64,000 nucleotides of DNA, taken from assembly GCA_013397845.1 (NCBI GenBank), contig VZTG01006312.1, positions 186,001 through 250,000 on the forward strand, read 5' to 3'. This DNA is from Melanocharis versteri (taxonomy: Eukaryota; Chordata; Aves; Passeriformes; Melanocharitidae). Shown in pieces: positions 1 to 13,980 of the stretch. Each line of letters starts with the position of its first letter. Positions within the stretch are counted from its first letter, which is position 1. Under the pieces are notes generated by a model that had not been told where the DNA came from, ran no database searches, and saw only the letters and a program-made list of their open reading frames with translations. The position numbers and the translations under genes are program-made.

Positions 1-649
1 ACTGAAAGGCTGCTATTACAAGAAGACTGAAGCATGGCACCATCCCATCCTAAATTTCTTTAGGGTACGTTCCTTCTGCTCACACTTTGATTGCAAAGAC
101 AGAAAAATAAAAGCAAAGCAAATTTTTAGATGACAAACCATCTGGTAAAATGCCTACAATAATTACTCTGTTTCCTTTACAATAACTTCCCATATGTTGG
201 TAACTAGCCATATTTTCTTTTCCCTCAATATAATCAGCTTGGAACTAAAAATGCACTCTAGAGTGCTGAAATTGGACTTACATTCACAATTTAGGATATA
301 CCCTACTGCAACTGTACTTATTCCTTTAAGTAGAAAATTATGCCTACTGATTTATTACGGCTCTTCATCACCAATCCTTATTAGATTTCAAATTGCAATG
401 ATCTTCAAAACAAAGCACTATCATACAGTCTTTCTTTTTCTCTCTTTTTCTTAGACAAAAGACAGCACATCTATTTCACCTATTTCCCTGCTCTGCTTAT
501 TAGAGAAATACTGAAATATTTCCAAAAATAAAACTATCATCTTTTTATCTCCATCCCAGTAGACACATTCTCTATCTTCATCAGCCTTTCTGTCGCCAAG
601 ATTTACTACCCAAGACAAGCAAATGCACTGAACATTTTTTACATTAATG

Positions 650-655
650 TTAACT
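650..655. repeat. Left target-site duplication of the LTR
   Basis: TTAACT, identical to the copy at 1013-1018 and directly abutting the TG end of the LTR. Confidence 0.85.
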
Positions 656-1012
656 TGTGGGAAGAGATGGGATCTGGGGGCTGTGGGATGCGCCTGCAGA
701 AGCACATGGCAGAACAAAGGAGCACGTGGCAGCACGGAGACGTTTGTCTGTCCTGTACCCAGGGAGAAGAGGTGTCACTTGGCAGAGCCGTGCGGAGAGG
801 AGCCTGCTGGAAGCTGATAGACCCCTGGACAGCGCGTGATCACCCCACAGAAGGACATGGAGAATGCGTGCTGCCAACACGGTGACATGGGATGGGTCAC
901 ATAATGAGAATTACTGTGTGTGCCTTGAAAAAGGGTACAAAAGCAGCTCGATTCTTCAAATAAAGGATTTAGATTCCCCGCCGATCTGAGTCCATGTCTC
1001 GGTTCCTCATCA
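656..1012 (+). mobile_element. Solo LTR of an endogenous retrovirus (ERVK-like by 6-bp duplication)
   Basis: A 357-bp element that begins TG and ends CA. It is flanked by perfect 6-bp direct repeats TTAACT (650-655 and 1013-1018). It is more GC-rich than its surroundings. Inside it are a TATA-like TACAAAA at about 936-942 and a poly(A) signal AATAAA at 959-964, in the order and spacing expected of U3 and R. A 6-bp target duplication is characteristic of beta-like (ERVK) elements. No internal retroviral genes follow, so this is a solo LTR left by recombination. Its transcriptional orientation is plus, antisense to the presumed DNER transcript. Confidence 0.85.
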
Positions 1013-1018
1013 TTAACT
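1013..1018. repeat. Right target-site duplication of the LTR
   Basis: TTAACT, directly after the CA end of the LTR. The perfect match to the left copy suggests the insertion is not ancient. Confidence 0.85.
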
Positions 1019-4000
1019 AACTCCTTTTCTGCTTCCAGAGAATACTTCAACCTTTTCTTCTAGTAATTTTTATTTCCCGTAAGAAGCTCTTGCCAAAAAA
1101 TGCATATGACTCCATATTACATATGACAACATCCTGCAAACTATACAATTTTTCCTTTGAATTCCTAATACACACAATTATTAGCTTGTCAGCATTTTCC
1201 AACTATATCAAACTCACCTAGCAAAATGTGTCAGTTCTATTTACAAACCTCACCCAAGTAGTGTAAAATATTTTATACTGAAGGAAAACTGAGTTTAAGT
1301 TGCAAGGTAAGAACTATAAAACAATCCAGCCCTGAGACAGAATAAGCTACTTATTGACAAACAAGTAGTAAGATACTCAGTGATGTGACAAGACAGCAGA
1401 GTTTATATTCTATAGGAAATACTGACACCCTACAACTGAAGCAATGCATGACACCTACGTTGTTAATATTCAACCAGTTGCATAGCTAGATGACAGAAAT
1501 TCTCTTGATTTAGCATCAAGTCTTTTCTCCATAACTTGTCACAATATGACAAGTTACACCCCACAGCAGCCAGCAGTACAGAAATGACCTCACAATGCAA
1601 ACAACACCCTTGAGGCTGAGGAAAGAAATACCAATAAAAATACATCTCACATTCCTTAAATACAGTCTCCCAAAATTGAGATGAAAAAGTCAAAACACCT
1701 GGTAAATCACAGAAATTTAAAATGTATGTTTGCACACTCCTTAACACTACAGATTCTCTGATCTCTGCAGCAAAAAACTGAACCAAACAGGACATTGGCC
1801 TTAATTTTTCTTACAATCAATATTTACCCACAGGCCAAAAGCCAAGCACCAGATAGTGTGCATTGGCATCACGAAATTGCATTAGGGATGGAAGGGTTAG
1901 GAGTAAATAAACTGAAAGACAACAACTAAGGCTATTGTCAAAAAATATTTGAGAGGAAAAGCAAAATTTGAAAGATAAACAGTTAAAATATAAATTATTT
2001 CATAAATACTAAACATATGAACAGCCTAGTTAGAACCAAAACAACATTCAGTGTTTATTACTGTCATCTGCCTTAAAAATTGTCATTTCAAAAATGCACC
2101 AGAAATTTTCCTGGTTTTGCTGTTTCTTACAGCAATGTATTTTAGAGTCTCCATTCTGATAGAACCACCATTCTGATAATGTCCAAAATAATAACACAGT
2201 ACATAGCAAATTGGGAGGTAGGGGGTGGTGTTAGAGAAAAATACCCTATGGAAGATCCATGGGGCAATAGCCCCCCTACTTTTATATAATACAAAATAAA
2301 ATTTATTCTCCTTGTATACATGGCATTCAAAAAAGATCCCCTCAGCCTGAGATTGTTAGAAATGGGCCACATTTCTGTGATTTAGTGCCAGTCCATCCTA
2401 TAAAGGCTCTCATAGTCTTACAGTGGAAATCTGCTTAACTGTTTTAGAAATGTGGCTTTATGTTTATGCAAGAGAAGGGGAAAAAAAAATAATCACACAC
2501 ATGTGAGATATGCTCTCTCTGCTTGTCCAGCAGCAAGTGATTGAGACCTATCTTCAGGAGATATTTCTATCTTACAGTTGACCTTTAACTGCACCAGCTC
2601 CATCACTGTTCCCTTTCTTACCTTGTTGCATTCACCTTCCTTTCCCACGTTGATAAAATGGGAGAATGTCACATTTCACTGCGGTGCTGGTTGAACTAAG
2701 TAGGAATTTACTCCTTTTAGAATCCTCTTAGATCTACAGAATACACTGCAGTGTGTCTTGGTAATTAGGAAGTGTGTCACTCTCAAGCAAAGGCTTCAGT
2801 AACTCATTCTTGAGATCGCAAACCTTTATTTCAGACTGTGTCCACTGCAGGTCACAGCTTTGTTCCTATTTTAGCCAAAGACATAAACTCCCTACTCTCC
2901 CCACTCCTCTATTACTCAAATCTAAGCTCTTAAATTATGTCTTTGTGGAAATATGTCCCTTTGTAAACACTTCCTATAACTGCACAATTGCATATCGACA
3001 AATTTTGATTGTGTATAACAACACTTAGGCACAATTCAAATTTGCTCCTTGAAACGTCAAGCTTACATTTATCAAATTTCTTTTAAAGAAAATGCAGCCT
3101 AACTTCTCTAAGAATTTCTTATAGATAAGATGTAACAATAATAAATTCCACGCTGGTTAAGAGAGCTTTACACATAAAGCAAAAGTAAAAAGTACACCTC
3201 TTTATCTATATATTTCCCAAAAAGCATTCCAGTTTAAAATACTTCCAATTTTTTTTTTTTTCTCAGAGCCCTTGAGTCTTTCAAGACAGAAAATTATGGA
3301 AGACTTTTTATATTCACTTCTTTATAAACAGAAGTGGATTTACATTTTGTTCCACTTATTTGAAGATACAGTAACTTTTTGAGGATAAGCCAGAAATCAT
3401 ACATAAGTGTTGCAGGTTACAACACATTCTTAAATTACAGGTTATAAACAAAGCAAAGTAAAAACTTGATAGTGGGCCCTGCATCCAACATTTACATCCA
3501 AAACTTGATATTCATTGGCACACATCCCCATCATTTCCTTTGCTGAAATCTTGCACTTTCTTCAGATCAGTTTGTTTTCAGTGAATGAAGACAAACACTT
3601 AATTGTGAGTTTTACTAACACAAGCACACACGTATCAGAATTCACCTCTTATTGCTGGCGTATCAGATGCTTATAATTACACCAGACTAAGTTTCTGGAC
3701 TATGTTCAAACTCTTGTTTCATATTCATATAATGCTAAATCATAGTTTAATCCAAGCCTGACTTGGCCTTTTAGTGCCACCATCAATACTTATTTTACTA
3801 ATGATCTGCAAATTTTATTTGGATCCTCTGCTGCGTGGATCATAATAATTTTGGAATCTCTCAAAGATCAAAGAAAATGATATCAAATTAATGATACTGC
3901 TAATCCACTTGCTAAGCAAAATCCCCTTGGTTCTACAGAGATTTCTTCATACACTGCAGGATATCCTTGGCTGCTAAATACCACATCTCTAAGCCAACAA

Positions 4001-7000
4001 GAAGATGCTTAAAATGAGGGAGAGGAGGAGAGAACCTTTTCAATACTCAGTCTTCTGCATAGTGATTATACCTGCAAAAATGTTAAATATTCACTAACAC
4101 TTGTTCTACCTGGATTCTACGGAAAAACCTGGCAGGCACAGCCAGCCTCTGCATTTTAAAGTGTCTGAATCCATGAACATCACAAAATGTCTTCCACCCA
4201 GAAAGGCAAGGCCATAAAGTATAAAGTCTTATTTCCCAACCGAGGCTTTGCTAATCAAACTTCTGGATTAAAAGTTTTACCCAATTAGCTCCCTATTAAA
4301 AGATATGGTTACTGAATTTTCACATTTCCTTTCCAATTGTTTCCTCTTATCTGATTTCTGTCCTTGGGTCCTTGTGGTGACCTATATAAAATGACAAAGT
4401 CTCATTACCAGAATTCTGCAGCACCCAGAACTGGCTGTAATTGATGAACTGAAGCCACAGCTGGAGCAAGAGCCTGTAGATGTGAAGTCAAGCAGGAAGG
4501 TGTTCCTTTGAAATAAGACAGAAATGGGCTGTTCTCACCAGGGCTTTGAAAACAGCGGTTGGTAAAAATGTGAAGTTCTATTATATAAAAATGAGGATGA
4601 TTTAGGGGAAATAAAAATCTCCACTTGATACTTTTATCCTCCTAATCTCTTTCTGCCCATCCAGGCAGTCATTCAGGAACACCGACCCTCACAGATTTCA
4701 TCTGCTTAAAAAGGAAGAAAAAAACCCCAAATGTAACTTCTTCGACATTGTGAGTAAAAGAAGGGGACCCTTCATACCCTATATAAAATTAATGAGTAAG
4801 TCTACTCATGAAAAAGATATGGAATTCCTAGAACTCTAGAAAGGACATACACAGACATCATCCAAAAAATAGTTCATGACTTATCTTAGACTACCACTTC
4901 ACATGTCCTCTAACAAGTGGGCCAGCACTGTTCAGCAGAACAAGCAGAGCACAACACAAAATACTTTCAGTCTCCGAGAGCACATGAAATTACTGTGAGC
5001 ATTACTTTCATCTTATTAACTGAAAGCAAAGTGGGAAGACAATAGTTCCGTCATCCTACCTAATTCTCTTGAAATCTGGAGAACCCTTGGGACCTGCATT
5101 GTGCATGAACTACTTTCTTAGATGCATCAAACACGCTGATCTTCAAGTGTTTACAATGCTAAAACCATCCAGTCTTGCTGCCTACATTTTCTCTCCATCG
5201 TGACTGAACTTTAATATGAGGAGCTCTATTATTGGCCATCCCAAAGACGACTTTCCTGTGTGAAGGAAATTTCCTCCAAGTGAAGGAAAATTCTGATGAA
5301 ACCTCTCCAAACCATTTCTGTTCTGATTCAAAATTTCTTTTGTTTTAGCTATAAGAGGTTTGTTTATTATACTTAGAACTGAGTATTGCTGTTTCAAATG
5401 TTACGAACTCCCAGCACCGGTAATTCTAACGGATCTCCAGGGCTTTGACAGCAGCGAACAATTTGTGAGAATTTCTTAGATTACCTCCAATATTTAAGGG
5501 TCTATAAACATGAGCCTCCTTATTTGTGCATGAATGTATCTTGGCTATACCTGACAATAAAATCTCCAGTTATACGCACTTCCATTCAGAAGCCATCACA
5601 AAGTTCACCCATGTCAAAACACTTGGGGTTACCAGTAAGTAAAGTAAAATAGCAAGATTTTTGTCATCTAACATTGACTTAGAACTCTTAGCCCTGTCTA
5701 TAATGTATGCTTAAGGGTCATAACTGGGGTTAAAAGAAAAAAAATTACTTGAAGGATATTTTAACGTGCTCACTGTTTCAGAACAAAATAGTACTGACAG
5801 CAACAACCTAAAAACATCAAACTTCAACCAAAACAGACACAATGTGGATTTTGCTTCATAGACTTATACCATATAATACAAATGTCATCTACATGTGTGC
5901 TGTCATAAAACATTGAAAACCAAGCTTTTGTGCCTCAAAAAGATATCAAATTAGATTAATTTAATCAGCTTTATTTTATACTTTTCCACGTACAAGCTGT
6001 TTTGCTTAGTAAGTGGGACTACAAAAAACATAATTCAGTTTAAATTGCACGTGTCATATGGAAGCAAAGGTTTCATAATATGTTCTATAGTTCATTTTTT
6101 AATAGAAAAAATCACAGACAAATTGTTCTAGATATGGCTGCTGCTTGTAACTGACAGGTATAAAGCACTAGGCCAGAAAAATGACCTTTCAAAACTTTTA
6201 TTTTAATAAAACAACGTAATTTTTACTCTCTGTGACCAAGAAGTAATTTTTCCCTAATAATATTCTAAGAAGTATGAAAACATTCAAAAAATGTGGACTA
6301 CAATGATTTCAAAGTTCCTGAGTACAAAAGTAGGCTTTAATAAGACAGTGGTCTTTCTGCATCTCACACTGAAATTTATAATTGCCATAAGTATTTTGAA
6401 AAACCCGACTAGAATCCACTTGGTCAGCATCTTAGATTATAGCCATTAACCTCAGCTAACTCATTAATTTGATCCAGAAATCTGTTTGTTCCTTACTTTT
6501 GCTGCAATCACCACCAAAGCACCCTTCATAACTCTAGTAAGTGTTCAAAAATAACAAAATAAATAAAAAAGAAGAAAACACATGGGAAAAAAGTTTTTCT
6601 TTGTTCCTTCAAAGAAGTGCATTTATAGACTTTTGAAAGTAATTATAAGGCATAGTACATATACTTTATAAATAAATGTAGTTACGGCTGCAACCCTCCT
6701 GCAACTGTTTAATTTTCAGAAATACATGCCTTCTGAAAGAAACATATTTACTGGTATATTTATATGCCAATGCCTCCAAATACATCTGCAGACATAAAAG
6801 GATAATACCTAAGTGTAATGCAGAAAGAACTTTTCCAGGACTGAAGCATGGACCACCAACATCACTCTTTTTTTTTTTTTAATTAAAAAAGTGTGCATCT
6901 TTTTGGTATGTGCTCCAATTCCACTGATGCAACAGAAGTACATTTTCCTAACAAGGCTGTTGCATCCTTAGAAGACATTCAAACATATTTTTGCATTTTC

Positions 7001-7822
7001 AAGATATAAATTACTCATTTCCATCTTCCCTCATAATATTATATTGAGCATGGTGATGTATCATATTATAAACAGGAACTACTTATTATAAATATATATA
7101 AGAAATGAACATTCCTAAAATTTAATGAGCAAAACTGTGATCTGCGTGCTGCGGTTCATTAGGTTCTCATGTGCAAAGCAAAAAAACACCACAGCTCAAA
7201 ATTAAAAACAGTGGTTTTAAATTAGTTCTTTTAGGGCTCCTCATCTTTTAACTGGCAGTGGGGAATGGATATAAGAAGATAGATGCTGTAAGTCAGTTCA
7301 TTACTACCAGCTCTGCATTATTTCCCAACCTTCCTGACACCATGAAGATTGATTGCTACTCTATTCCTGAAGATGTATGTGGGTTTGAATAAAGGTTTTA
7401 TTTTCTCTACCATATTTCAGAATTTTTACGATTTTTTTTCTCCCATTTCCTTACATTCATGGCACATTTTGGAGATCTCTTGTCTCAACGTACTCTCCTG
7501 TAGATCTGGAACAGAAATCATTAGCAATCCTGATTGAACTCTGTCATGTCTCCAAAGCAGCAGAAGTATGTTCCACATCGGGAGAGCGGTGCTGCACTTC
7601 CCAGAAAAGACCTACAGAAGAGTGGCCAAAACAAAGATGCCATCATGATCCAATAATGGGGATCATTTTCACCAGATATAAGTAAGGAAGAGGAGATAAA
7701 AGCACTCAAGTTAAAAAAGCATACAGTAGGAAAAACTCTCACAAACTACAGCTGATCTCTTCATCAAGCAGCTTATTTTCAGCACAGTATGAAAGCTCAG
7801 GCCGTTTATTAAACTCTTAAGT

Positions 7823-7839
7823 AAAAAAAAAAAAAAAAA
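7823..7839. repeat. Homopolymer A17
   Basis: Seventeen consecutive A followed by a second A-rich run to about 7,850. No retroposed body can be recognised to its left. Confidence 0.85.
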
Positions 7840-10800
7840 TTAAAAAAAATTACCAGTTAATAATACAATCTCTTGGATAAGAACAAAATTACTGTATTCT
7901 GGGAGTTTTTTATTTTTAAAATCTACCTTATTGCAGTAGAACAAAGTCTGCCTTGTCATATTTCAAGGCTGTGTAATTTGGTTCTTTATCTCACATCACG
8001 TAAGACTTTAGATATCTCCGCATTGCCTTAACTCACCAAGGCAGTCACACCTCTACACTTCGTAAAAGCAAAGAAAGAGAAAGTATGGGTATCTTTAAAT
8101 AAAACAGGTACTTTAACTGAAGTCTTGCATCAGATACTTCTATGAGGTTTCATTTCAGGATACACACTGAAGGAAACAATGATTTCAATGTGTCAATAAT
8201 GGAAGAGGAAGCCCATTCACAGCAGGACAGCTACTTTGCACTTTGCAAAGTAAACTGGACAATAATGCCAAGAATTACATTTATAGAAAGTCTTCTATAA
8301 CCAGAAAATTATGTTTAGACAGCAACCATGAACCACTGATACAGGGTTAGCAGAATGCATGCAATTCCCATGGAATCTGGTTACTGAAGTCATGTTAGGT
8401 TAACTGAAAAAGGTTTTGTTAAACTAATACATTCTTTGTGCAGGGACTCTTCTATAATAGGTTTTCAAATAGTTATTTCAACTTAAATTGTGTCTGTGAA
8501 GTTGTGCTGTTCTCATTTTATGAGAATTTCATATAATCCTGCTAAAGAGAACTCTTGCTTCAAACTCCTACACTTTCATTGCTGCAGGCAGACATGGAGA
8601 GGGCAGATAGAGCAGGAGGATTATTAGACTGAAGACAGGCAGCTTTCCCATTTACTTCCAAAGACAGGCACAAATATTTCTTGTTCATGTCTTACTAATC
8701 AAGCTTTTAGAACTACTTTTTCTGCACTATCATGATAAACCAACCATGGAGCAAACACTGCTAGGTCTCCATGTCCCACCATCCATTTTCTTTTGTGACA
8801 AACTGGAAGCTCTTTCATACAGGAATTGTTCTTTCCCTCTGTGTTTATACAAGTACAGCAGGATCCTCATTCACTGGTAACTTTCTAGATGCTACAAACA
8901 TACATGAACTATTATGCAGAATTACAAGAAAATTATGGTCTTGGTTGATTACCACAGCTGCAAGGTCAGAATCTTATATGGGAGGTTATTGCAGTCACCT
9001 CAAATGACCCAAATTTGACAGGCTATGCAAACTCCAGCCCTTCTCAAGCTAAATCAATGTGAAGAGCTCTCAACAGGAGCGGAAGAGCTCTCGAGTGCGT
9101 TTTACACTGCCTGCCTAAAACTATCTGACCCAGGAAGGATACACCTCACTGATCATTGCTATCTGGAAGGGAGTCTACATCCAAGGGAAACAGTCTTGTA
9201 ACTCAGAAGCTCTACCTGAAGGTTGCTCAGGAAAAAATACATTTTGCTTTTCAGCTATCATATCTGAGAATATCTACCATGAGAATGCCTAAATGCAAGA
9301 GCTTTGTATGTCATATTACATCCTTAAAGACTGCTAAAAATTTAACTAGCTGGAATCCAAAACATGTGACCCTAAATTGAGAAGCTGTTAAATAAAACAT
9401 GAAGGAACACACTCAAAGCTTTCATTTGGAATGCTATTGTGGCCATTCTATATTTGGAGCTTGAATGTCTCAAGAACTACCTCAGATAACCCACAAAAAA
9501 AAAATCTACAGGAGAGAAAATGTCAGTGGCTCTAGGAGGAAAAATAAAAATAAATCCTCTTTTTAAACCAAATCTACCTGAAGACTACATGAAATGCAGA
9601 AGTAAACAAACAGTTTGAAGCACATTTTGTTACAGCCAATAGTTTACCTAATTAGGTTGGGGGTTCATTGTCATTTAGCATTGTTTCACTCTTAAATGGA
9701 TATCCAGAATGAGCAGCCAGCTGTCAGAAAGTGACAGAGATGAATATTAATGCCTATTAGGGAGAAAAAAGTCCAAAGCTTTGCTGTCACATTAAGTTCT
9801 TACATATAAAAACATATTGCCCCATTTTGAGGGCTGAAAATTCACAAAATAATCCCTCCTTTTACTACTTTTTAACTAATATGTAGTAACCACCACAACT
9901 CTAGCCTACATTAGGCAAGGGTGGTGAATTTTGGGGGCGTTTTCCCACTGTTAGACCATTCAGTTAATTGATCCTGATATATGAACCCATGCACGTAGGA
10001 GAAATCAAATCCTGATAGTCTGATAGAAGGGGTAACTGAAGACACATCTTTCCTGATGGAATCTGCATGCTCCAGGAGCAGGAACAAGGGAACACTGCAT
10101 TTACAGCCTCTGGTCATGAGCTTGCCAGCTTCACAAGCTTCTCATTAACTCTTCCCTTGTGGTAGGACTTAGTTTTTCAGAAAATACACTGACAAGGTGC
10201 TTCTCTATTCAATTTCAAAAAAATTAAAATGTGCATACATCTAAAACAATAAAAATTATTGGTTACGACAGCACATTACAAGATTTTGGAAAACAATTTC
10301 TTCTGAAGATTTTTCTAATGATTTCTGGCAACTTCTTCAGTCCTGTCCCATATAATCTTCTGCAACATCAAGACTATGTTGGACTGTTATTCAAACATGC
10401 CACATTTTTAGGCAGGTCAATGCTGATTAGACTAATTTCTTCAATTAAATTTTCATCAGCCCAACATTAGTACATTATTTATAAGCTGTTTGCTGGTTTA
10501 CAAGGTTCACCCATTAAACCAAATAAGTCTTTTCAGTGACATTTGTTTGAATTGAGACCAGGGCACTATTTAATACTCAACCCAAAAAAAGGCTGCAGTA
10601 AAGGACAGTAACGAAACTGTTTGACTTAAAAGTTGTTTTAGCAATTGTAGAACTATGAGCAAAAAGCAGTAACAGCAACATAAAAATCACTGAGTAAAAA
10701 GTGGGGTTAGTTTCTTGTTAGAAGAATATGGCTTACAGAATAAAACTGTTGGAGAAATACAGCTTTATGTGAATGTGTTTTCACCCCCTGTCAAACACAG

Positions 10801-13649
10801 ATCTTCTAGTAAAAAAAGCAAGTTAGAAGGTAGCCTTTTTGAACCCTTTAATAAAATTAGCATCCCATTGATCAGTTTCTCCTAGAAATAAAGACTCAAC
10901 AATAAGAATTCTAAAAAACTGCAAAAATTATGCAATACATTTTTCTTACGAATTCTCCAATAGACCTAAATTTGAATTCTCCCATCAATGCAAACCCATG
11001 CACCATCCATATGATGATGGTCAAATCAAAGAACAAAAACGTAACCTACATTGCCTTATTTGCAAACTGAAAATAAAATTATTTCTCTTTTCACTACAGC
11101 ATACAATTTTGTCTCTCTAGCTGTTGCTATTTTATGCAAAGTAAATGTTCAGTGTTTTCTCAAGAGTACGAAAAAAATATACCATTGAAATTCTCCATAT
11201 TTCAATGTGAAACAACGCTCACATCTAAAAGGCAGTATTTTTATCAGCACGAAGGTTTTGTCCAGTAATAAGTTCTCAAGCAGATTAGTATGAAAAAGTA
11301 CGGAATTTTTTTGTTTGGTTGTGGGTTTTTCTCTTTTAAGTACAAAATAATTAAGGGTATCTACTTACATTTTACTGAACCAAGTACAGGCTAGTCCTGA
11401 CTGTCATACCTTTGGATTCAATTTCTCCATAAGGCCAGACTTCCCCATTTCTATTCAAATTACAAGCTATAATTGAGAATTCATTATCTATTGAATCTTA
11501 TGTGTAGGACCATTTACTTTTTAATGAAACCAAAACAAAACAACATAGCAGAAAATATTCCCTAGCTTACAAACATACCTTCATTAAACCTCCTTTTTTA
11601 ATTAAAAATATGATATTAAAGTCAGGTTTAATGTAAGTCGTAAGATCTAAAACCCCATGCAAATACTTTGTTAAAAAGTTATTAAAAACATTTGTTACTA
11701 CCTCATTAACTTCTGTGCTTGTCAAACATGTCTATTAAAGAATGTTAAAATTTAATCTTATGTCTACCTATTAAAAAGCAGAAAGCAAAGAGAGAAATGA
11801 AAGAACAACACATTATTTCCAAAAGCCTGAAGCAATCAAGGCAGTGATAGTGATGGCAAATTTTATCACTTCAAGAACAATGAGGCATGTTTTACAAAAA
11901 GGAGAGTCAGATACTTCTAGGGACAGAAAGGGATGAGTAAAATAATACACTTCTAGAGTTATTAGAAATATTATTCCTTTAATACTAAGCAAGGAATGTT
12001 TCTTACTATTTTTTATTTTCTATATAACATGGAGCAAGATTGAGAAGTATTATTAAAGTGGATAAGCAAACACAGAAATCAACTGAGACTAATGAGGAAT
12101 TGCCACCAAACACCATCATTAATATTGAAAAAAATATCTCAAAAACCATTCAAAGTAGGAGATATTAGAAGTGACATTATCCTGTGCTACCACACTGGCA
12201 CAAAAGAAAAGAGACATCAAAATAAAAGAACATATTTCAGAACTAGAAAAACCTTGACACTAGGTTTCAAAATCAGAAAATTTGCTTTCCTGTAATTCAG
12301 GAAGAAAGAAATCCTGTTTGTTGTTTTTAACATAATCCTGTTCCCAATAGATGTAAATCCTTTAGATTTAATTTCTTATATATAAATCTGTCTCACATGA
12401 AATGCAATGGAATAGGAACAATGTCACTGCATATGCTGCTGATAATATCAGTTATTATTTTTTTGCCTTACAAAACTCTCATTTCAAGCTCACAAGTCAT
12501 TAAGCACTGCAGCTTTCAGGCCAAAAATTTTGCTTACAACTGTCGCAAAACTTCAAAAGATTTTATATTTTTAGAAGTGTCTAGGAATACATGCTTGGTT
12601 TATTACATCAAAGAACCAGCTCACTGACATCCCTGCATCTGGACAAGACTAAACATTCATGAAAGAAGTGCAAGCTAGAAAGCTTATTTTCCTGATAATA
12701 GACACTATAATCTGAAATGGTTGATGGTTTTGAACAGAAACTATCACTATTCCCTGAAATTGTGCAATCCAGCGAAACAACTCACCCTTAGTGGCAGCAC
12801 AGAATTCAGGTAACGTGGCAAGGAAGCTGGACAGCATTCCAGCCCAAAGCAGAAATAATCTATTTCATCTGATAAAGGTAAACCTGAATATAAAGTCATA
12901 AACGTTTTTACTCATTTTGAACACAGATGCAGAGACACGTACAAACTATGTTGCAGAAATGAATCAATTATTTCAGTTTTAGCTGACAATGTAATTTCTT
13001 AAACTAAAATTTCTTCCTCATCTAACCTGTGTGCTACCACCTATTGCAGTAACACCATAGTAAGCAAAGCAAGCCCCTTCTCTAAGTGAACTTCCCTCCT
13101 TCTTTATCCTTTTTTGTTCCCCCTCTCTTTCTTTACTGCAAGAGATCATCAGGTGAATAGAAGATTGAAATAAACTATCTCTGCACAGCATCAAACACAC
13201 GCCAAAAATTTCTGTTGTTGTTAAAATCAACAGATAGAAGATTAAATGGTTAAACATTTTAAATCCCAATGATTCACCCATTTGTAACAGGAAAATAATA
13301 CCCTGCCTCTTTCCCGACACACAAAAACATCAGAATGACCTACTGTTACCATTTTTACAATTAAAGATACTTGGCAAAATACACTTGTTTCCTCCTACTC
13401 ATAAACAAGTTAGAAAACCTCCAGGCCTAACTCCGTATTTCCTAATTTTATAAGCCTTTCTCAATTTTAACATAAGAGGTGACAATAAATTTGCTTTACT
13501 GACTGTACACATCTCAAACAGCTATAAAATACAAACAGTGTGGTGAGGATTCTGCAGGAGTAAGAAAGAAAGGATGCAGATGGCATTGCAGTGAGAATTC
13601 GCGCTACAGATGGAAGTATTTCGCAGACTGAAGGCTTTTGTTAATCACG

Positions 13650-13980
13650 GAATTGTGCCCCCGAGCTCGGTGTTTTCATCCCGCGGCTCCCCCGGGCCAG
13701 CGGCCGAGCATCAGCACGGCCGAGGTCGGGGACAGCCCTGCGGTCGCCAAGCACCGCCCGGCCCCGCCCGGGCTGGGGGGCACCGGGCGGGATGGGCAGC
13801 TCGGCCGGGAGCCCGGCCGGGCACCTGCCCTCGGCCCTGGCAATCCCAGCCCTGTTGGGGCAGCTAAAGGGCCACGGCCACAGCTGGGAGCAGCGGGACT
13901 TCAGAGACCTCGGGCAGGACAGGTGTCCTGCCGTACCGTGGAGCACCAAGGACCACAGCCTGGCTGAACTTTGAATAAAG
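13650..13980. other. Isolated GC-rich, CpG-dense island
   Basis: About 330 bp that is strongly GC-rich within AT-rich DNA. CpGs are most dense at 13,660-13,830, where CCGCCC and CCCCGCC boxes resemble Sp1 sites. The right edge carries AATAAA (13973-13978) on the plus strand, followed by GGTGCG. It could be an alternative promoter, the first exon of a non-coding RNA, or an old GC-rich LTR. I looked for TG...CA ends with a matching 5- or 6-bp duplication and found none, so the LTR reading is unproven. The open frames here on both strands are a by-product of high GC. Confidence 0.6.

Noticed and set aside
13610..13974. Several open frames of 60-109 codons on both strands
   Set aside because: All are explained by the GC-rich island depleting stop codons. 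No domain or shared frame is apparent.
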